Assembly: GCA_041744755.1 (NCBI GenBank)
Contig: JBGTKC010000103.1
Location: 1 to 16,473 of the forward strand
DNA length: 16,473 bases
Direction: 5' to 3'
Origin: CALDTK01 sp041744755
Lineage (GTDB): Bacteria > Bacteroidota > Bacteroidia > Chitinophagales > Saprospiraceae
Position numbers and translations under genes: made by a program. The notes beneath the pieces were generated by a model. The model was not told the origin of the DNA and ran no database searches. It saw only the letters and a list, made by a program, of their open reading frames with translations. Shown in pieces: positions 14,682-16,473 of the stretch; positions within the stretch are counted from its first letter, which is position 1, and each line of letters opens with the position of its first letter.

Positions 14682-15266
14682 ATGTCGATCGAACTCACGC
14701 CTTCCTACTGGAACGAACGATACGAGAGCCACCGCGACGGCTGGGACCTCGGGAGCGCCAATTCCGCGCTCGTAGCCGAGGTCACGAAGCGCTTGGAACG
14801 GACGGACACGATTTTGTTCCCGGGTGCCGGGCGCGGCTATGAGGCCGACTACCTCTGGGCGCAGGGGTATACGGGAGTCACGGTTTGCGACTGGTCGGCT
14901 GCCTCTCTTAGCGACCTGCGCTCGTCCCCACACCTGCCCTCGCCGGGGAACGTGATCATCGAGGACTTCTTCGAGCTCACCGGACGGTATGACGCGATCG
15001 TGGAGCAGACCTTCTTCTGTGCACTCGAACCAAATTTGCGGGAGCGGTACGTTGGACAGTGCACCGACCTGCTCCGTGCCGGCGGCTGGTACATCGGACT
15101 CCTCTTCGATCGCGACTTTCCGGCGGGACCGCCGTTCGGGGGCTCGAGCGCAGAGTACGCTCAGCTTTTCGGCTCCTATTTCGACATCGAGGTATTGGAA
15201 AGTTTCGACGGTAGTATTGGCCCGCGGGCCGGCAATGAAGTCTTGCTGGTCGCCAGAAACGCTTAG
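14682..15266 (+). CDS. TPMT-family SAM-dependent methyltransferase
   Basis: This 194-residue protein belongs to the thiopurine S-methyltransferase-like class I methyltransferases. It opens with the family motif TPSYWNERYESHRDGWDLG (6-24), then the SAM-binding ILFPGAGRGYEADYLWAQG (44-62), the acidic end of the second strand CDWS (69-72), IIEDFFEL (92-99), YDAIVEQTFFCALEP (103-117) and LLRAGGWYIGLLFDRD (130-145). Relatives methylate thiols, selenium or tellurium compounds, halides or small metabolites; the substrate here cannot be read from sequence. The ATG lies 11 nt after the sirtuin stop, so co-transcription with nnr and cobB is likely. It lacks an export signal. Confidence 0.88.
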   Translation: MSIELTPSYWNERYESHRDGWDLGSANSALVAEVTKRLERTDTILFPGAGRGYEADYLWAQGYTGVTVCDWSAASLSDLRSSPHLPSPGNVIIEDFFELTGRYDAIVEQTFFCALEPNLRERYVGQCTDLLRAGGWYIGLLFDRDFPAGPPFGGSSAEYAQLFGSYFDIEVLESFDGSIGPRAGNEVLLVARNA

Positions 15267-15414
15267 AATTTCGCATAGACTGGTGATTATCAAGGAGATA
15301 AATTATTTCGGTCTTATTCTTGTATAACTTCCCCTTAGAGTTGAGATCTACGTGAACTAAATTCTATGTTCGCGGCAGACGCTCTGGCAAACGCACTTCT
15401 GGGAAAAATTACGC

Positions 15415-16473
15415 GTGATTACTACTAAATCTATTCGAAGCATCGGCTTCGCACTTCTCTCCGCCGGTCTCACCGTCCTCGGTGCCGGAGTACTCCAATC
15501 CTATACCCCGGACGAGGCCGAAGCGGAACTAGGCTCCCTGAGGCTCGTCGTGCCGACGTACCGTTTCGGATTCGAGCAGGAGCGCTTCACGGCGATCGTC
15601 GCCACGGAGGTCGAGCGCGGGATGACGCTGTCGGAGTTGATCGAGCAATTCAGCGAAGACGAGGCCATTAAGGCGAATCTGCTGATCAACGGTCTGCAGA
15701 ACCTGGACGAACACAAGCTCATCGCCGGTCGCCAGATGACGGCCTTCCTCAGTGGCGATAAGGAGTTTCCCGACTACCTCGTGTACGAAGCCAACGACTA
15801 TGAGCAGATCGTCTTCGACTTTTTGACCGGCGACGTCCGCATCCGCGCCGAGGAGGTGACTACGCAGTTGGTAGTCGGACATGCCGACATCGAGAGCTCG
15901 CTGTGGGCGGCGGTAAATGGCGCCGGCTACTCGAACCGCGTCGCGCACGGGGTGACCCGCGCCATCGAGTCCTCGCTGGCGCTCAATAAGCTCGACAAGG
16001 GCGACCGTTTCGACATGGTCTACGAGCGCAAGCTCGTCGCCGGTGAGGAGAAGGGCGAGGGCCGCGTCCGCATGGTGCGCCTCCGCCACCGCGGCAGGGA
16101 TATCGTCGCGATGCACTTCGCGCGCCCGGAGTCCAACATCAACGGCTTCTACACGCTCGAGGGCGAGAGCATGCAGCGTGGCTACCTCCTGAATCCGGTG
16201 AAGGGATCTTACATCAGCAGTGCTTACAACCTCAACCGGCTTCACCCGATCCTGCGCTACCACCGCCCACACTACGGCACCGACTACGCCGCACCTTACG
16301 GCAAGCCAATCCTCGCCGTGGCCGACGGCATCGTGGAGACGGTCGGCAGGAGCGGCGGCAACGGCAACTTCGTCAAGATCAAGCACGACGCCCGCCACGC
16401 GACGCAGTATTTGCACATGAAGGCCCACGCCAAGGGGCTACGCTCCGGGCAGCGCGTGCAGCAGGGGGACGTC
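15415..16473 (+). CDS. M23-family metallopeptidase with Csd3-like N-terminal domains (3' end beyond window)
   Basis: An open frame of 353 codons starts at GTG and runs off the right edge. The GTG is the only usual start after an in-frame TAA at 15358-15360. The N-terminus (ITTKSIRSIGFALLSAGLTVL) is a signal or membrane anchor. Residues about 58-115 resemble an OapA/LysM-like domain (VERGMTLSELIEQFS), and 160-235 a Csd3-type second domain (SLWAAVNGAGYSNRVAHGV, then KGDRFDMVYERKL). The M23 domain follows: RLHPILRYHRPHYGTDYAAP (275-294) gives the HxxxD zinc ligands H286 and D290, and QYLHM (331-335) gives the catalytic-site H334. The final HxH motif must lie past the edge. It would cut peptidoglycan cross-bridges in the periplasm. 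Confidence 0.88.
   Translation, partial: MITTKSIRSIGFALLSAGLTVLGAGVLQSYTPDEAEAELGSLRLVVPTYRFGFEQERFTAIVATEVERGMTLSELIEQFSEDEAIKANLLINGLQNLDEHKLIAGRQMTAFLSGDKEFPDYLVYEANDYEQIVFDFLTGDVRIRAEEVTTQLVVGHADIESSLWAAVNGAGYSNRVAHGVTRAIESSLALNKLDKGDRFDMVYERKLVAGEEKGEGRVRMVRLRHRGRDIVAMHFARPESNINGFYTLEGESMQRGYLLNPVKGSYISSAYNLNRLHPILRYHRPHYGTDYAAPYGKPILAVADGIVETVGRSGGNGNFVKIKHDARHATQYLHMKAHAKGLRSGQRVQQGDV

Noticed and set aside
15529..16428. Minus-strand 299-codon open frame at the right end
   Set aside because: It is the antisense shadow of the M23 peptidase, whose plus-strand frame has recognisable zinc-ligand motifs and runs off the window.

Overview
The window looks like ordinary chromosome of a high-GC Bacteroidota, plausibly a Lewinella/Saprospiria-type bacterium; this placement is inferred. 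The evidence is: several lipoproteins and a helix-hairpin-helix outer-membrane barrel of Bacteroidota type, a short biosynthetic arginine decarboxylase, a sirtuin without zinc cysteines, a eukaryotic-type glutamine synthetase (GSII), near absence of Shine-Dalgarno sequences, and TAnnTTTG-like -7 promoter elements. I see no phage, IS element, CRISPR array, rRNA or functional tRNA, and no obvious defence island.

Layout, left to right. Positions 1-120 are a perfect 15-copy octanucleotide tandem repeat lying 6 nt beyond the stop of a minus-strand arginine decarboxylase (127-1524). Upstream of it on the same strand is a formylglycine-generating-enzyme-like lipoprotein (1604-2434), divergent from a YkuK-family RNase H-fold protein (2564-3055). 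That gene converges, with a 6-nt gap, on a lipoprotein with a TonB-C-like end (3062-4303). Divergent from the lipoprotein is a coupled pair, a single-domain asparaginase (4377-4883) and a YheT-type hydrolase (4883-5893). A NamZ/DUF1343 lipoprotein (5977-7287) follows on the minus strand. Divergent from it is a DEDDh exonuclease fused to a GIY-YIG/UvrC-like region (7368-8768), which converges on an HhH plus beta-barrel protein (8802-10868). After a 285-bp leader region comes GSII (11154-12170) with a good terminator. Then comes a compact plus-strand run: NAD(P)HX repair enzyme Nnr, sirtuin CobB and a TPMT-type methyltransferase (12364-15266). The last gene is an M23 peptidase with Csd3-like domains (15415 onward), cut by the window edge.

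Themes: polyamine and glutamine/asparagine nitrogen metabolism, NAD repair plus NAD-dependent deacylation, peptidoglycan turnover (NamZ, M23), and envelope lipoproteins. I did not find a clear multi-gene novel system. The points most worth a second look are the exonuclease-UvrC fusion with a UvrC-like cysteine pattern, the probable genuine copper-type FGE made as a lipoprotein, a recurring -7-like element placed directly before start codons (suggesting leaderless transcripts), and the short ORF plus hairpin ahead of GSII.
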